From Taenia hydatigena (Eukaryota > Platyhelminthes > Cestoda > Cyclophyllidea > Taeniidae): 64,000 nucleotides of DNA. The notes under the pieces were generated by a model. The model had not been told where the DNA came from, did no database searches, and worked only from the letters and a program-made list of their open reading frames with translations. Shown here in pieces: positions 1-10,052 of this stretch. The DNA lies in the NCBI GenBank assembly GCA_036345935.2, contig JADWOT020000001.1, forward strand, positions 34,205,412 to 34,269,411, in the 5' to 3' direction. Both the position numbers and the translations under genes were made by a program. Positions within the stretch are counted from its first letter, which is position 1; each line of letters opens with the position of its first letter.

Positions 1-75
1 GCTCTTAACAACATTAGGGTTACCTGCTGGTCACCCCATGTGGACCCTTCAACGTGGCCGGAATGTGATCTTTAC
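1..75 (+). repeat. Partial copy of the segment at 11955-12024
   Basis: The first bases of the window repeat the segment beginning at about 11955 (shared start GCTCTTAACAACATT, then CTGCTGGTCAC and CCATGTGGAC), with roughly ten differences in 75 bases. The copy enters from outside the window, so another member of this duplicated block probably lies upstream. No coding role is claimed. Confidence 0.7.
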
Positions 76-400
76 TTGCGTACGTGAGCTTCGCACTGCT
101 CAATTGGAGCAAGCGATGAGCTTCACTCCCTCCCTACTTGGCCAATCATTACGCCACCTTGTGCATCTGATGACGAGGAAAGGTAATGCGGAAGATCACC
201 ACTGGTGCTCAGTTGGATTAGAGGCGAGACCGTGCAGACGACATCGACAGAAGCTGCCGTCGGCCTCAGTAGACCAGGACGCAACTAGCTTCGCAACTTC
301 ATCTCTTTCCCATCAACTCGCATTGATGGTGCTGTTTGCATGACAACTGCATGCAGTCAGTCTCAACTTGATAAGGTCGACTCATCTGCAGCAGCCGATG
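75..400 (-). repeat. Repeat X, copy 1 (inverted relative to copies 2 and 3)
   Basis: On the minus strand this matches 45255-45600 at roughly 85-90 percent by eye and, more distantly, 1560-1935. It includes the near-palindrome GCTCCAATTGAGC. The plus strand has an open frame at 38-343 whose last two thirds (ending LALMVLFA) stays open in copy 3 and, in part, in copy 2. Three copies without stops in one frame hint at a coding ancestor, but there is no start, splice site or domain I recognise. It could equally be a transposon-derived repeat. Confidence 0.6.
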
Positions 401-1080
401 TTAGAAGGAGAGGCAATTCGAGATGTGAGGTGGAAAGAGCACTTCAGCCATGTGTATGCCCATTAAATTGCCATATTACCGAATGCCTGTCGCATAGTAG
501 GTAAGCTGGGTTGCTAAAAACCCTGTTCACTCATTTCTCACTAAAAATTGACATTGTTAACCAATGCTTTAATGTGGTGGCGCCTCTCACACCCACCCAC
601 TCAGTCTACTGATGCTCGTCTTATTACCATCCACCCCATCCAGCCCACATAGAAGGCAAAAAGAGGGTGTTGCTGTGAAAAAAACTCTGTTAGCACGATG
701 CAATCATGCTATGGGGTGTGGAGTAGAGGGATAGGGAGAAGGGGAAAAGAGACGAGGTGAATGATCCCTAACAACTTAAACAACAGAAGATGCGCCATCT
801 TCCTGCGCGTCCTCTTCTTACTTCGCGTTGGTGTTTTGGCCCTAGAATAACCAATGGAAGAAGAGAGGGTGAGGATGCGAAATGAAAGAAGGAATAAAAC
901 CATGCCGATGCGGCTAATGCCTGTAAATTAGGTGGTCTAAAGTGAAAGCAACGCTAATGCTGCTGCTAGCTGCCCAAGCAATAAAAGCAAGTCAGCTGCT
1001 AGACGTATACTGTGCCTGCTTTTTTGTGATTGAGCACAAAAGCATGAAGTAAGTCTTGAGCTAGAGCCGCTGTGCAACTC
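401..1080. other. No gene seen
   Basis: Low-identity sequence between repeat X and the assembly gap. The only open frame, about 64 codons on the minus strand near 709-903, has no signal peptide, splice border or copy elsewhere in the window. I see nothing supportable here. Confidence 0.5.
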
Positions 1081-1436
1081 NNNNNNNNNNNNNNNNNNNN
1101 NNNNNNNNNNNNNNNNNNNNNNNNNNNNNNNNNNNNNNNNNNNNNNNNNNNNNNNNNNNNNNNNNNNNNNNNNNNNNNNNNNNNNNNNNNNNNNNNNNNN
1201 NNNNNNNNNNNNNNNNNNNNNNNNNNNNNNNNNNNNNNNNNNNNNNNNNNNNNNNNNNNNNNNNNNNNNNNNNNNNNNNNNNNNNNNNNNNNNNNNNNNN
1301 NNNNNNNNNNNNNNNNNNNNNNNNNNNNNNNNNNNNNNNNNNNNNNNNNNNNNNNNNNNNNNNNNNNNNNNNNNNNNNNNNNNNNNNNNNNNNNNNNNNN
1401 NNNNNNNNNNNNNNNNNNNNNNNNNNNNNNNNNNNN
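1081..1436. other. Assembly gap (356 N)
   Basis: A run of 356 unknown bases. It abuts a long GGA microsatellite on its right, so the gap was probably caused by collapse of this repeat. Frames crossing it are artefacts. Confidence 0.98.
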
Positions 1437-1481
1437 GAGGAGGAGGAGGAGGAGGAGGAGGAGGAGGAGGAGGAGGAGGAG
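1437..1481. repeat. (GGA)n microsatellite at gap edge
   Basis: About 15 uninterrupted GGA/GAG units directly next to the gap. The opposite strand would read as poly-Leu or poly-Ser in frame and is not a gene. Confidence 0.95.
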
Positions 1482-1559
1482 AAAGAGAAGGGAGTGAGAC
1501 TCACTTGGATCGGTGTCTAGACACACGGCCTCAGTGGCCGGTACAACCTCCTCGTCACG

Positions 1560-1935
1560 AAGAGAAGAGATTGCAAAACTGGTTGTCTCCTGATCCACTG
1601 AGGCCGGTGGCAGCCTTCGGTGGTGGCGCCCATAGGGTCTCACCTCAACTCCAACTGAGCGCTGGTGGCGCTCCCCAGCCTCACTTTCCCTCCTTGTCAC
1701 ATCTACAAGGCAGCAGATTTATTGGCGAAATGGACACACTTACAGTCGACAAGGGTTCCAGCGATACTAACAATTGCCCACAGGTACGACCATGTGAGTA
1801 GGTTCAGTGCACCACTGCTCAAATTGAGCAGTGCAAAGCTCACATACGTGAGCAGAAATACGGCGCGGAGCACTCCTTCTTCCGACAACATCGCGAGTAA
1901 TTCACGGAAATATGAAACTGGCGACGATGCGCCTG
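1560..1935 (+). repeat. Repeat X, copy 2
   Basis: Same orientation as copy 3 at 45360-45660. Shared landmarks are ATCCACTGAGGCC, the Glu/Val-rich frame on the minus strand, the near-palindrome GCTCAAATTGAGC and GCTCACATACG. It is the most diverged of the three copies, and the GGA repeat and gap interrupt its left side. Confidence 0.6.
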
Positions 1936-2589
1936 ACATATCGATCGATGGATCGAAGACGACAATTTGAAATGCACGTGACAGCGTGCAATAAGTGTAT
2001 CAGAGTGGTCGCGAGTGACTGAGAAACGTGAGGCTTTGTAAACGATCTGGACAAGGAGAGAGTAGACGACCAAATAGCTGCAATTAATGTAGGGAGATTA
2101 AAGCACATTAAGTACCATGCAGTGTAGAGAACTAAATACCACTCCAAGTCATGCTTTTCTGTGTCTGTCGTGGTGTTAGGCTTCGAGGGTGATCTGGATA
2201 ATAAGAAAGCTAAGGGCAGAATTGAGGGGTCTTCGTGGATCATGTCCAGTGGTAATGCAATAAGAGGAGTGAACGAACAAAAAGTCAGCGATAAAGTATG
2301 AGATGATGCAGTCATCGGTGAAAGGTGTTCCAGCAAATTCTTTTCCTCTGTCCGTTAAATATATGCATTCTACCCTGATATTTGCCTACTTTTGCCTTCA
2401 AGGGACACTTCGAACCCCACAATAAGGAGCTGGCTTGGAAGTGGGATTATGAGGAGAAGGAGAAGAAAGAGGAGGAGAGGGAGAAGGGACCGCATTGACA
2501 AAGTCACAAGAGTGGGAGATTACGGGTGCGATTCTTAGCCCTAACATTATCTGTGACTCAGTAAACATGCATCATACTCGTCTAGCCTT
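1936..2589. other. No gene seen
   Basis: Unique sequence before block R-A, with a short purine-rich tract near 2450-2490. The frames present (for example minus 1902-2336) have no splice signals, repeats or recognisable motifs that would support a gene. Confidence 0.5.
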
Positions 2590-4345
2590 CTCATGTCTCC
2601 TCACAGAGGAAATCAAAAAGTTTACATTATTCCACACAAAAGGTAATCCAGTTAAATTGTCGAGCGCTCCCACCCCTATCATGATCAACTATCCCAGCAG
2701 AATCGAACCCGTTTAATACAATTGCATTCGGGTTAGTGGCAGATGAGGTAAGTTCAGACAATTAGCAGTCATGTTATGACAGCTGCCACACGAAGCAGAA
2801 GCTCAGGTAGCACTCCACTAAACAATAAAACTGCCAATGTGGTTGATGCTCAAATCAGGAAGTAATTACGAATTTGGCTACTGTGCCACAGCGTCTACCT
2901 GTAGTGGGATGTGCAGACATCGCAACCGAAAATCGCCATCTGAAAACGTAGCTTACAACCGACCAACCAACAAGATGTTAAGCGGAATTTTGTGCAAATG
3001 CGCATCTTGTGTAAAGGTGAACGACACCTGCAAGACCATGTGAGTGAGGTCAATCCATAGCTCCAATTGAGCAACGCGTCTATTCGCTTTGAATATGAAC
3101 TTTGCTACAAATCACATGCTTAAAGTAAACTAGAGTGTACAACTAGTTGATAAAATGGCATGGCTAGCTGTGATTTGAATTAATTTTACGATTTTCTGAC
3201 AAAAATTACAATATCGCTATTACGTATTCATTTTACTGACGTAAATTGCAAATAGCTATTAGTATGTTCACTACCTTAATTATACGCAAAAGTCGAAACT
3301 GATAGTATTTGTCGTAATTACGGCCTTATCAAAGATACATAAAAATTAAAAGCTTGTTTGTTTTACCTGACAAACTTTGAACTGATTAACCGGATTTGTG
3401 CGCGACTTGCGTAAGTGGTGCGCGTTTACGGGGATAATTATTCTGGATTAATGCGCCTTTATCCGCCGCCTAATGTCGGCAACCCGGTAGGTATCGAGTA
3501 TCTCTTTATTGTTTTTAGTTATTTAATTGTTGTGAGGTGCTTTAAATTCCGATTTGCTTCCTTTATACACATACTTGTTTGAGTAGACGCAAAGGCCCCT
3601 CAGTGTGATTGTTGACGGTTACTTGTCAACTGCAAGGTCTCCTCACGTGCATGTTTCGCTATGTAGATACAAATTTTGACTGTTTTAGCAGCTTTAGGTT
3701 GTTTGTGTTTTACTGACGTTTGGATTTGAGTAATGAGGCGTGATTTTGTGGAGAGGTGCTAAAACCCTACGAAGGGCTTGGCAACTACTTGTTTGGTGCT
3801 TTCTTGCGATTAGGCACCCAGTTTGTGAATGTGTGTCGATGTATGCTTTTGCCTTCTTGACCAGTTTATTTGTTAGACCAACCGTCTCATAAATAGCTGC
3901 AGTTGCTGTCACAACTTTTTGTTTTCTATTTGCACTGCCCAATCGCGTTGAATTTTTTGCTGCAAAACACTTCTTTGGTTTGAGTACGATTGCTTTGGCT
4001 GTTTGTAAGGAGTTTGTTATTTTAGTAAGAATGTGTTTTGAGGAGTGAGGTCCAATTTAATGAAGGGAGTTGTAACTTTGGTAAAGTAAACGCAAAAGTC
4101 TCATAATATGGCCGTTAGGACGTTTTGTTTTCCAACTACGATACCTACTCACGTGCACTCGCTGTGTGGCACTTGAAGCGATAAGTTAAGGTTGTTTCGA
4201 CGATTGATTCTTTGTTTGCTTTCTAATGACGATAAATTTTGTTGGGAGAAGTTCTAACGTTGCTATGGACGTGGCAACCAATCATTGTCATTTTCTTGCT
4301 AATAAGTATTCACTACATTTATAAATGTTATTGTGCATTATTTAG

Positions 4346-4581
4346 CTCGTTTTCGTGCTGGAATAGACACTGAAGAAGAAGAAGAAGCTGCAGCAGCAAT
4401 GAGTGCGAATCTCGCCTTTGTTATCACTTCACATATTTCTCAGGTAAGATTGGATTGAGCTGAATGAGTTGTTGCTGTCCCTTTTTGTGTGCAGCAATGG
4501 AATCAATGTGCGTTCATGTGTTGGGTAAGAACGTGCTGTTCTCCTTTACCTGCTTTACCTGTGCTATTTTCACTACTATGA
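4346..4581 (+). CDS. Cys-rich small protein, two exons, R-A copy (partial)
   Basis: Unrecognised gene. Exon 4346-4443 reads RFRAGID, an Glu/Ala-rich run, then MSANLAFVITSHISQ, and ends at a perfect donor (CAG/GTAAGA). A 51-nt intron with a pyrimidine-rich end closes at TTTTGTGTGCAG, and exon 4495-4581 continues in phase 0 with four cysteines (QCAFMCWVRTCC) and a TGA stop. Acceptor, donor and stop positions are the same in R-B, and in R-C a one-codon deletion keeps the frame. The same second exon in another frame gives a hydrophobic stretch starting at ATG 4497 (LFSFTCFTC..IYVLLAHIW) that could be a membrane protein instead. Upstream exons with a start codon are not identified. In R-B the codon at position six is ATG, here ATA. 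Confidence 0.45.
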
Positions 4582-4978
4582 TATACGTGTTGTTGGCGCA
4601 CATATGGATGGCGGAGGAGTGGGGAGGGGGGGCAGGACGAGGGTTGTTTGTTGTGTCGATGTGATCATTGCTGTGAAACATGTTGTGTAGAGGGCCTCGG
4701 TGATGGCCTAATCGTGGGTTGCTCAGCTTTGACGGCATGAGTTGGTGTGTGCGTGAGGTGGACGCAGCAGCGGTAGGAGCGGAGGAAGAAGAAGTGGCTA
4801 GTGGGAAGCTTGGGCATCACCACGCAGACTGTACTTTGTAGAAGTCTCAAATGTTTGCTTGCTGAGGTGTTTGTTTCTTGTTTTCCTATCAGTAGTTATG
4901 TTTGTGGATGTTAGGTTTGCAGCGCATTGGAGCCTCACACATCGGTCTTTCCATTGCTTGTTTTTTTTTCCAATTCAG

Positions 4979-5040
4979 ATGCTACAAACTTACCTTGGTG
5001 GTTGTGATGGTGAAGTAACATGTGATGAGTGTGTGGAATG
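4979..5040 (+). CDS. Candidate Cys-rich exon (R-A copy)
   Basis: A long T-rich tract ending CAATTCAG precedes ATG, then MLQTYLGG, CDGEVTCDECVE, and a donor at GAATG/GTAGGC. R-B and R-C keep the acceptor and the frame. R-C has lost the donor (GT became AT). The two CxxC-like pairs suggest a disulfide or metal site, but no family is recognised. It may belong to the same transcript as the exons at 4.35-4.58 kb and 5.25-5.41 kb; that link is inference. Confidence 0.4.
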
Positions 5041-5249
5041 GTAGGCAATGCAAGACGTTGGCGTGATTCGCGGTGGCGGTGGCGGTGGTAGCGTCTCCGT
5101 CTGGATTGTGCGATGCGACTGTTGGCATGGGCGAGAGGGTCTACTACTGCTATTATGCCTCCGTATGTTTGTCTTCGCGGGCATGGGTGGCCGGGTGATT
5201 AAGTGGGTGGGTGGCGGAGAAGGAGGGGAAAGGCTAAGGAGCTCTGCCG

Positions 5250-5414
5250 TGGGTGTGTGAAAGAGTGAAGGAGACGTTCTCTTACGTCGACGACAACGAC
5301 AACGAATGGAGGCGCTATGGGCCAGAGTTCACTGGTGGCAATTGCGGCATATTTTGTTTCTGGAGGTGCGGAGATGTTTTTGCTGTGGGAAGGTGGAGGT
5401 TAATTTGTTGCTGA
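5250..5414 (+). CDS. Candidate terminal exon with conserved frame (R-A copy)
   Basis: The frame reads VCERVKETFSY, an Asp/Asn-rich stretch, EWRRYGPEF, GGNCGIFCF, and ends LICC before TGA. The three copies (5250-5414, 38145-38324, minus 25608-25770) keep this frame with the same stop, and several differences between them are third-base silent changes (ACG/ACT, TAC/TAT, CCA/CCG, GGC/GGT, AAT/AAC, TGT/TGC, CGC/CGT). That pattern is the best evidence of past coding selection in block R. The 5' border is not clear. An internal CGCAG/GTACGG in R-B could also act as a donor. Function unknown. Confidence 0.5.
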   Translation, partial: WVCERVKETFSYVDDNDNEWRRYGPEFTGGNCGIFCFWRCGDVFAVGRWRLICC

Positions 5415-5848
5415 CTGTATAGGTGATGAGTAGTGGTGCATCATCTCAGAGGAGGTGAGTAAGTGGGTAGGTCTCCACTGTTGGGTGTGTTGGGCGCGAA
5501 CTATTTGGGGAAAGGAGGGTGGCGGCTGTCGTGCTACTCCCATTAATATTGCGACTTAGCCTTAGGAGTGAGAATGGATGGAAAAGGAGTTGAAAAGGAG
5601 GGTTGGGAAGGACGGTGTAGGGAGCATCTAGGGTAGAAAGCTGAGATGGCTTCCAACCTCATCTGGACTAATTACTATCGGGGTTGGGTTTGGGGTTGGC
5701 TTGTACTCTGTGGCATGGTACTTGGGCGGATTGGTGGTGGTCTCTGGTGTCGGCATGAGGATTGGGTGTGGCCCTGTCGATCTGCGCCTTGCTCTTAGAA
5801 GGAAAAGTAGGGAAGCATCGCCATCTTAGCTTTTTCTAAATGTTTTAG

Positions 5849-6040
5849 GTACAGTGCTTTCGGAATACCTGGAGGATGGGAGATGGTGGGTACTCCGCGG
5901 CACATCGACAGTTGGTGGACGCGGTTGTACCGAACCAAGGGGTGACTCAACCTCTGTATGTTTCGCATCCTCCACTGTGTCCTGCTTCCGCCAATGCCGC
6001 TGGTGCCACTGCTGTTGTTGCGTACGCGTGAGCATCACCG
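5849..6040 (+). pseudogene. Cys-rich exon, probably frameshifted (R-A copy)
   Basis: The exon lies between an acceptor (TTTTCTAAATGTTTTAG) and a donor (ACCG/GTGAGG); both are conserved in R-C (24973-25165 minus). One frame gives WWVL.G.STVGGR and then CFASSTVSCFRQCRWCHC. R-C differs there mostly by silent third-base changes (TGT/TGC, TTC/TTT, GCA/GCC, CGC/CGT), so this is the likely true frame. A one-base indel near 5878 puts the 5' part of this copy in another frame, which meets TGA at 6029. Family unknown. Confidence 0.4.
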
Positions 6041-8449
6041 GTGAGGGCATTCGTTCCTTCATCCAACGATTCCCATCGCAACAACAGTTTAGTAAGTCCT
6101 TTACATTCATTAGCTGTTATCAATGGCGTCTCGCCTTTCTTTGACACGTGGCGACACAAGAGCTTCAAGTTATTACAGATTCACTGCGGACAATGTGTTT
6201 TGTGTAGGTGTACAAGTGAATCATCCATATCAGGTTTCGTGCCTTTCTTGGATTTATGCAGTCTCTACGCAGTTAACTTGCTCATTGAAATGCAAGCACT
6301 GTCTTGACTTATGCGGGTAAACAAAACCAAATCAACGGCGATGTGTTTGTAGCAGGTTATATCAATGTTTATTAACAATATGGGTTGTTTTGCGAGAAAA
6401 CACGACTGGTAAGGTGTTGTTTTTACAGTTGTCAGGTTCCTTATACCCTGAAATGGTAGAACATGTTAGAGGAAAAGATGTAAATGTGTTTTGCAGCCTC
6501 AAAGTAGTAGCAGTAGACAGTATTTGCGGTTGAAATAATTGTTGGAAAGGCTTAAACGCATTTAAGGGTGTAAATGTTAATTTTACCGACTGTAATCAGG
6601 GAGAGAACGCTGATTCCTTACTGATGAGAAAGCCTAACTTGGCATTAGAAAAGGCGGATTGGTAGACACTTTTGAAAGACAGTTGCCTTCACTTTAAAAG
6701 TCGTTGGAAGAGGAAGTGTGGCGATTAGGTGCTGTTCAGAGCTATTGAATCTGGACGATGATTTGAAATTTGCATATTTCGTAGTCGTTGATGAAGACTG
6801 TTTCAGCGACTGGTCCGGTACATTCAAGGAAGTTGTGACTATAGCAGTGAAGGAAACAAATTATCCAGCAGAAATATGAGAATGTGTCTGATTTGGCTCC
6901 ATCCGAGTGTGTGACCAAGGTGGCTCTGATTACAACCAGTGCTTAAGTAATGCTGTAGCCTCGATTTTCTAAATTGGATTTCTTGTAGAAAAAGCGGTTA
7001 GAATTGTGCGAAGGTAGTAGGATGGAAATGTCAGCAATGAAATAATATTTTGTGTTCGTGTATGCGGACTTGCAAAGGGTAGTGGTAGGGACGTACATTT
7101 GGTTGGAATGAGCCTCCCTTTTGGGTGTTGTACAGATGTGGAAGAGGATGGGAAAGTGTTGATGTGTTTGAAGTGATGGAAATGGCGTCTTTTGCACTTG
7201 TAGCGAGCCAAGTGGCATGAATTTGTCACGGAGTGGCCTCGTGGACACATTGAGGTGAATGCCGGAACCAATTGTGGGCCCGTACGGGCGGTGGTGGTGG
7301 TGGTAGTGCCGGGGATGAATCCTCTCTCATCGATCTATGACTTCAATGGGCAGTCTTGAGGCGTTGTTTACTGACTCACACCCACCCATCTATCAATTCA
7401 CCCGCCAGCCCATGCTCTGCCCGATGTCGTCAAGGGCATAGGATGTTAGGAAGAGGTGGTTGGAAGTACCCTCCCGTGTGTGCTGAAAACCACACGTGAA
7501 CTTGTTCCCCTTCCCTGCCCTCCTGTCTTCCTCTCCCTTCTGCCGCCAACGCCGCTGCTACTTCTGCTCCTTATGGTAATGTGAATACTTTAGCTATCAT
7601 TATTGCTGCTACCATTGGTAATACTTAAATATTGCTACTGTTGCAATCAGTAAAGGCGCCTTTCTTCTTTCGGAATATGCAGGATGTGTTGGATATTTAG
7701 GAGTAGGTTAGGGACACTACGCCGACTTTTAGTGATCATTTATTTACCCATTCCTGATTTATCAATTCATTCCTGCCCGATTGTATACATTGAAGAAGTT
7801 GTGAAGAAGTTGACTGGGCATTTAGCACCCTGCGTCATTGCTGGTGACATGGGCTGACGCAGTTGAGCTCTTGTGTGATGGCACCACTGAAAATATTATC
7901 CATTGCTCCTTTGAGGCGGTGCATCAGGCATAAAACAGTTGTTTGTGCGTCTACTCTCCTCCACTCATTCTCCACCATTTGGTGTGAGTTGGTATCTCTG
8001 CAGGTGGTCACGTGTAAGAACTCTCGGTCGACGAACGGGGTCGCCAGTTCAATCATGGAAGAGCAACTGCTGACCGGAAGTGCCCACAACAACCTTTGGA
8101 AGTGCATCGAAGTCGAGATCGGTTAAGCAAGCGTATTTGACGCAGTTGAAATCAGTGCCCTGAGGTAGTATCAACCGCAAAGATGGAGCCAGCTTACCAC
8201 CACCACCGGGACCGTCTCTGAAAGGACAGCTGAGAAATGTCACTATGTAACTGAAACGAGTAGAACCTTGATTACAAGTTCATTATAACATGCATACATG
8301 AGAGTTCTTCCAGAATTTCAGACAATATTCCTCCATAGCCTAGAATTTTATTGTTCTTATGTGACCATCTAACACCCGTTTTCTAATCAGTCGAGCTGCT
8401 GCGCAAAAAATAAAAATAACTATTCTTATGACAGGTCTGTCCTACAATT

Positions 8450-8485
8450 TTTCCATTGGCTACCACTCAGCCAATCAGATGTTCC
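8450..8485. promoter_or_regulatory. Facing CCAAT boxes (candidate promoter element)
   Basis: ATTGGCT and AGCCAAT face each other across about 10 bases, forming a 7-bp inverted repeat that contains CCAAT boxes on both strands. R-B has the same pair at about 40765-40795 and a second, similar element near 40945. They lie roughly 0.85 kb upstream of the fibronectin III exon in both blocks. A promoter role is inference. Confidence 0.3.
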
Positions 8486-9149
8486 AGAAGTCTATTCACG
8501 GTCAACAAGAAATCTGACCAATTAAAAGAAACGGAACATGTAATTAGCCTTTTCCCGACATAAATCCGATGTTTGCTTGCAGCTATGTAGGCTGGTTTGT
8601 GGACATAAAAACCTCCTGGAAGTTGTAACTTTTCATTAGCTATTGACCAGCGAATCAGATGACGTTTAGCCGAGAAGAGATTTACGGTCGCCTTAGGGGA
8701 TACCTGGATCGGCATTTTGGGGTCTGCGTCAAATCATCTTGGTTTTAATTTCATAACAAGTACATGATATCATTGTTGTAAGTCGACAGAGCAACCCGAC
8801 TCATGGTAAATGATATTTGGGAACGATTTGTATCAAGCACTAAGTTACCTTGCGTCGCAAGGGATTGTCCTGACCACTGCCTATTCAATATCAAAACAAA
8901 AGCTAAGTTTGGCAAGCGCAAAGCCACTTAAATAAACATTTTGCTATTCTTCTGCGATTTTCAATAAGACTTTATTTGACATTACCCAAGCTAGCTTCTT
9001 TTGAGCAAAACAACGCAGTCCTCATGAGTTCTCCCCTGCCCCGTGGAGGTACATACGTAATTGTGTAAATGAGATGCTGGAGCCAATGACAAATCATTGC
9101 GTTTCCACTTGTGAGGGTCATAGCACTCCTCAGAATGTGAAAATTTAAG

Positions 9150-9345
9150 CACCTTGCAACATCCCGAGACTCCCTTGAAGGCAAGAGAGGGCGCATTACT
9201 ATGGCAGAATATGCATATTCAATAAACAGAGGGCACGGGGATGCTGGCATGTCCCAGAGGCCAGGCCACGCGACTAGGACAACATGGCCACCCAAGTCAG
9301 GGTAGCCGAAAGTGGCAGTCAAACAAATGAGGTATTACACACTCG
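9150..9345 (+). repeat. Interspersed module M (copy 1)
   Basis: About 200 bases shared with 41445-41655, 44155-44360, 18105-18290 and minus 58705-58900. Landmarks are CTTGAAGGCAA, a TATGCATATTCAATAAACAG-type stretch, GAGGCCAGGCCACGCGACTAGGACA and TGGCCACC. In four of the five places it lies just 5' of a gene body (fibronectin III exon or signal-peptide gene), so it may be a shared 5' flank. Confidence 0.55.
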
Positions 9346-10052
9346 TTCCTCAATGCGTGTGTGTGAACTGGAACACCCCATCAGGAACCGACGCCAGCAT
9401 TGTTGCCTACTTTATTGCTTACACATTTGACACTGAGGTGTGGAAGCAGCATTGTCTCCCTTTGACGACGAGTTTCACCTCTTATAATCTAAGGCCAAAT
9501 CAAACCACTTCTGTTGCCGTTTGTGCACGCATTGATGGGCGAGATTCTGACGACAGAGAGCACCTTGGTGCCCTACACCTGCTTTGGAGCGCGATGAGTT
9601 TTCTATGCTCGATTTTGCTGAAAGCTGAACCACCATTGCTGCCACTACTACTACTGCTTAGGACTAGCCATATCCACTAGATTCAATTCTGCAACGCTGC
9701 CCACGCATTATTACCACTACTACTGATTAAGTTCGCAGACTCATTAGTAGTAGTACTGCTTGGCGCTACACAAACTACTGCCGAAAGTTGGACAGACGCT
9801 CCTCAATGTGAGCAGTTACTAGTTAGTTGACGTTTAGAATTCGACACTAACTATTGCTATTATAATGGGGCAAATTTATGGTTGTATCAAATGGGGGAGG
9901 AGAAAGCGTCTGTCACGACTGGAAGAAGCCCCTCAAAGATCCGCAGACCTGCCCAGACTTCTACTGCAGTAGCCACGACTGGCGGTGACTCGACCTGCGC
10001 TGCTATGGTCATTGTAGCTCGACTAGCTTTCGTGGCTGCTATGCTTTCGTGA
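9319..10052 (+). CDS. Fibronectin III domain protein with Thr/Ser-rich stalk and hydrophobic C-terminal tail (R-A copy, 5' incomplete)
   Basis: Exon 9319-9567 has the fibronectin III pattern: CVCVNWNTPSG (B-strand Trp), IVAYFIAYT, then TSYNLRPNQTTSVAVCARIDG (E-F strands). A weak donor CTTG/GTGCCC in phase 1 joins an acceptor at CGTTTAG (9837) to exon 9838-10052, which fits in phase 1 and reads NYCYYNGANLWLYQMGEEKAS, a Thr/Ser-rich stalk, and the tail STCAAMVIVARLAFVAAMLS before TGA. The short hydrophobic end without a cytoplasmic tail suggests GPI attachment or a membrane anchor. Known taeniid oncosphere antigens share this order: signal exon, FnIII exon, hydrophobic exon. I could not find the signal exon. 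The Arg inside the tail is odd. This is the only one of three copies keeping the tail. Confidence 0.55.
9717..9753. repeat. Conserved hairpin in intron (R-A copy)
   Basis: CTACTACTGAT and ATTAGTAGTAG flank a 15-base loop (TAAGTTCGCAGACTC-like). In R-B (42027-42063) and R-C (22145-22182) the 11-bp stem is perfect. It lies in the predicted intron between the FnIII and tail exons. Confidence 0.5.

Noticed and set aside
999..1700. 233-codon minus frame across the gap
   Set aside because: Most of it is unknown bases and a GGA microsatellite; the apparent length is an artefact.
3694..3942. Minus frame (KKCFA..GSANRKQKVVTATAA) shared with R-B and R-C
   Set aside because: Amino-acid divergence is as high as base divergence and stops differ between copies, so no sign of selection; kept as a remote possibility only.
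7835..8243. Overlapping frames on both strands, conserved in R-B
   Set aside because: Several frames on both strands are equally open because R-A and R-B are nearly identical here, so conservation does not discriminate; no domain or signal.
8972..9322. Minus-strand frame with WPGLWDMPASPCPLFIEYAY, also open in R-B and resembling 58718-58948
   Set aside because: It follows module M, whose reverse strand happens to be open; at 44155 and 18105 the same frame is broken, and there is no start or splice support.
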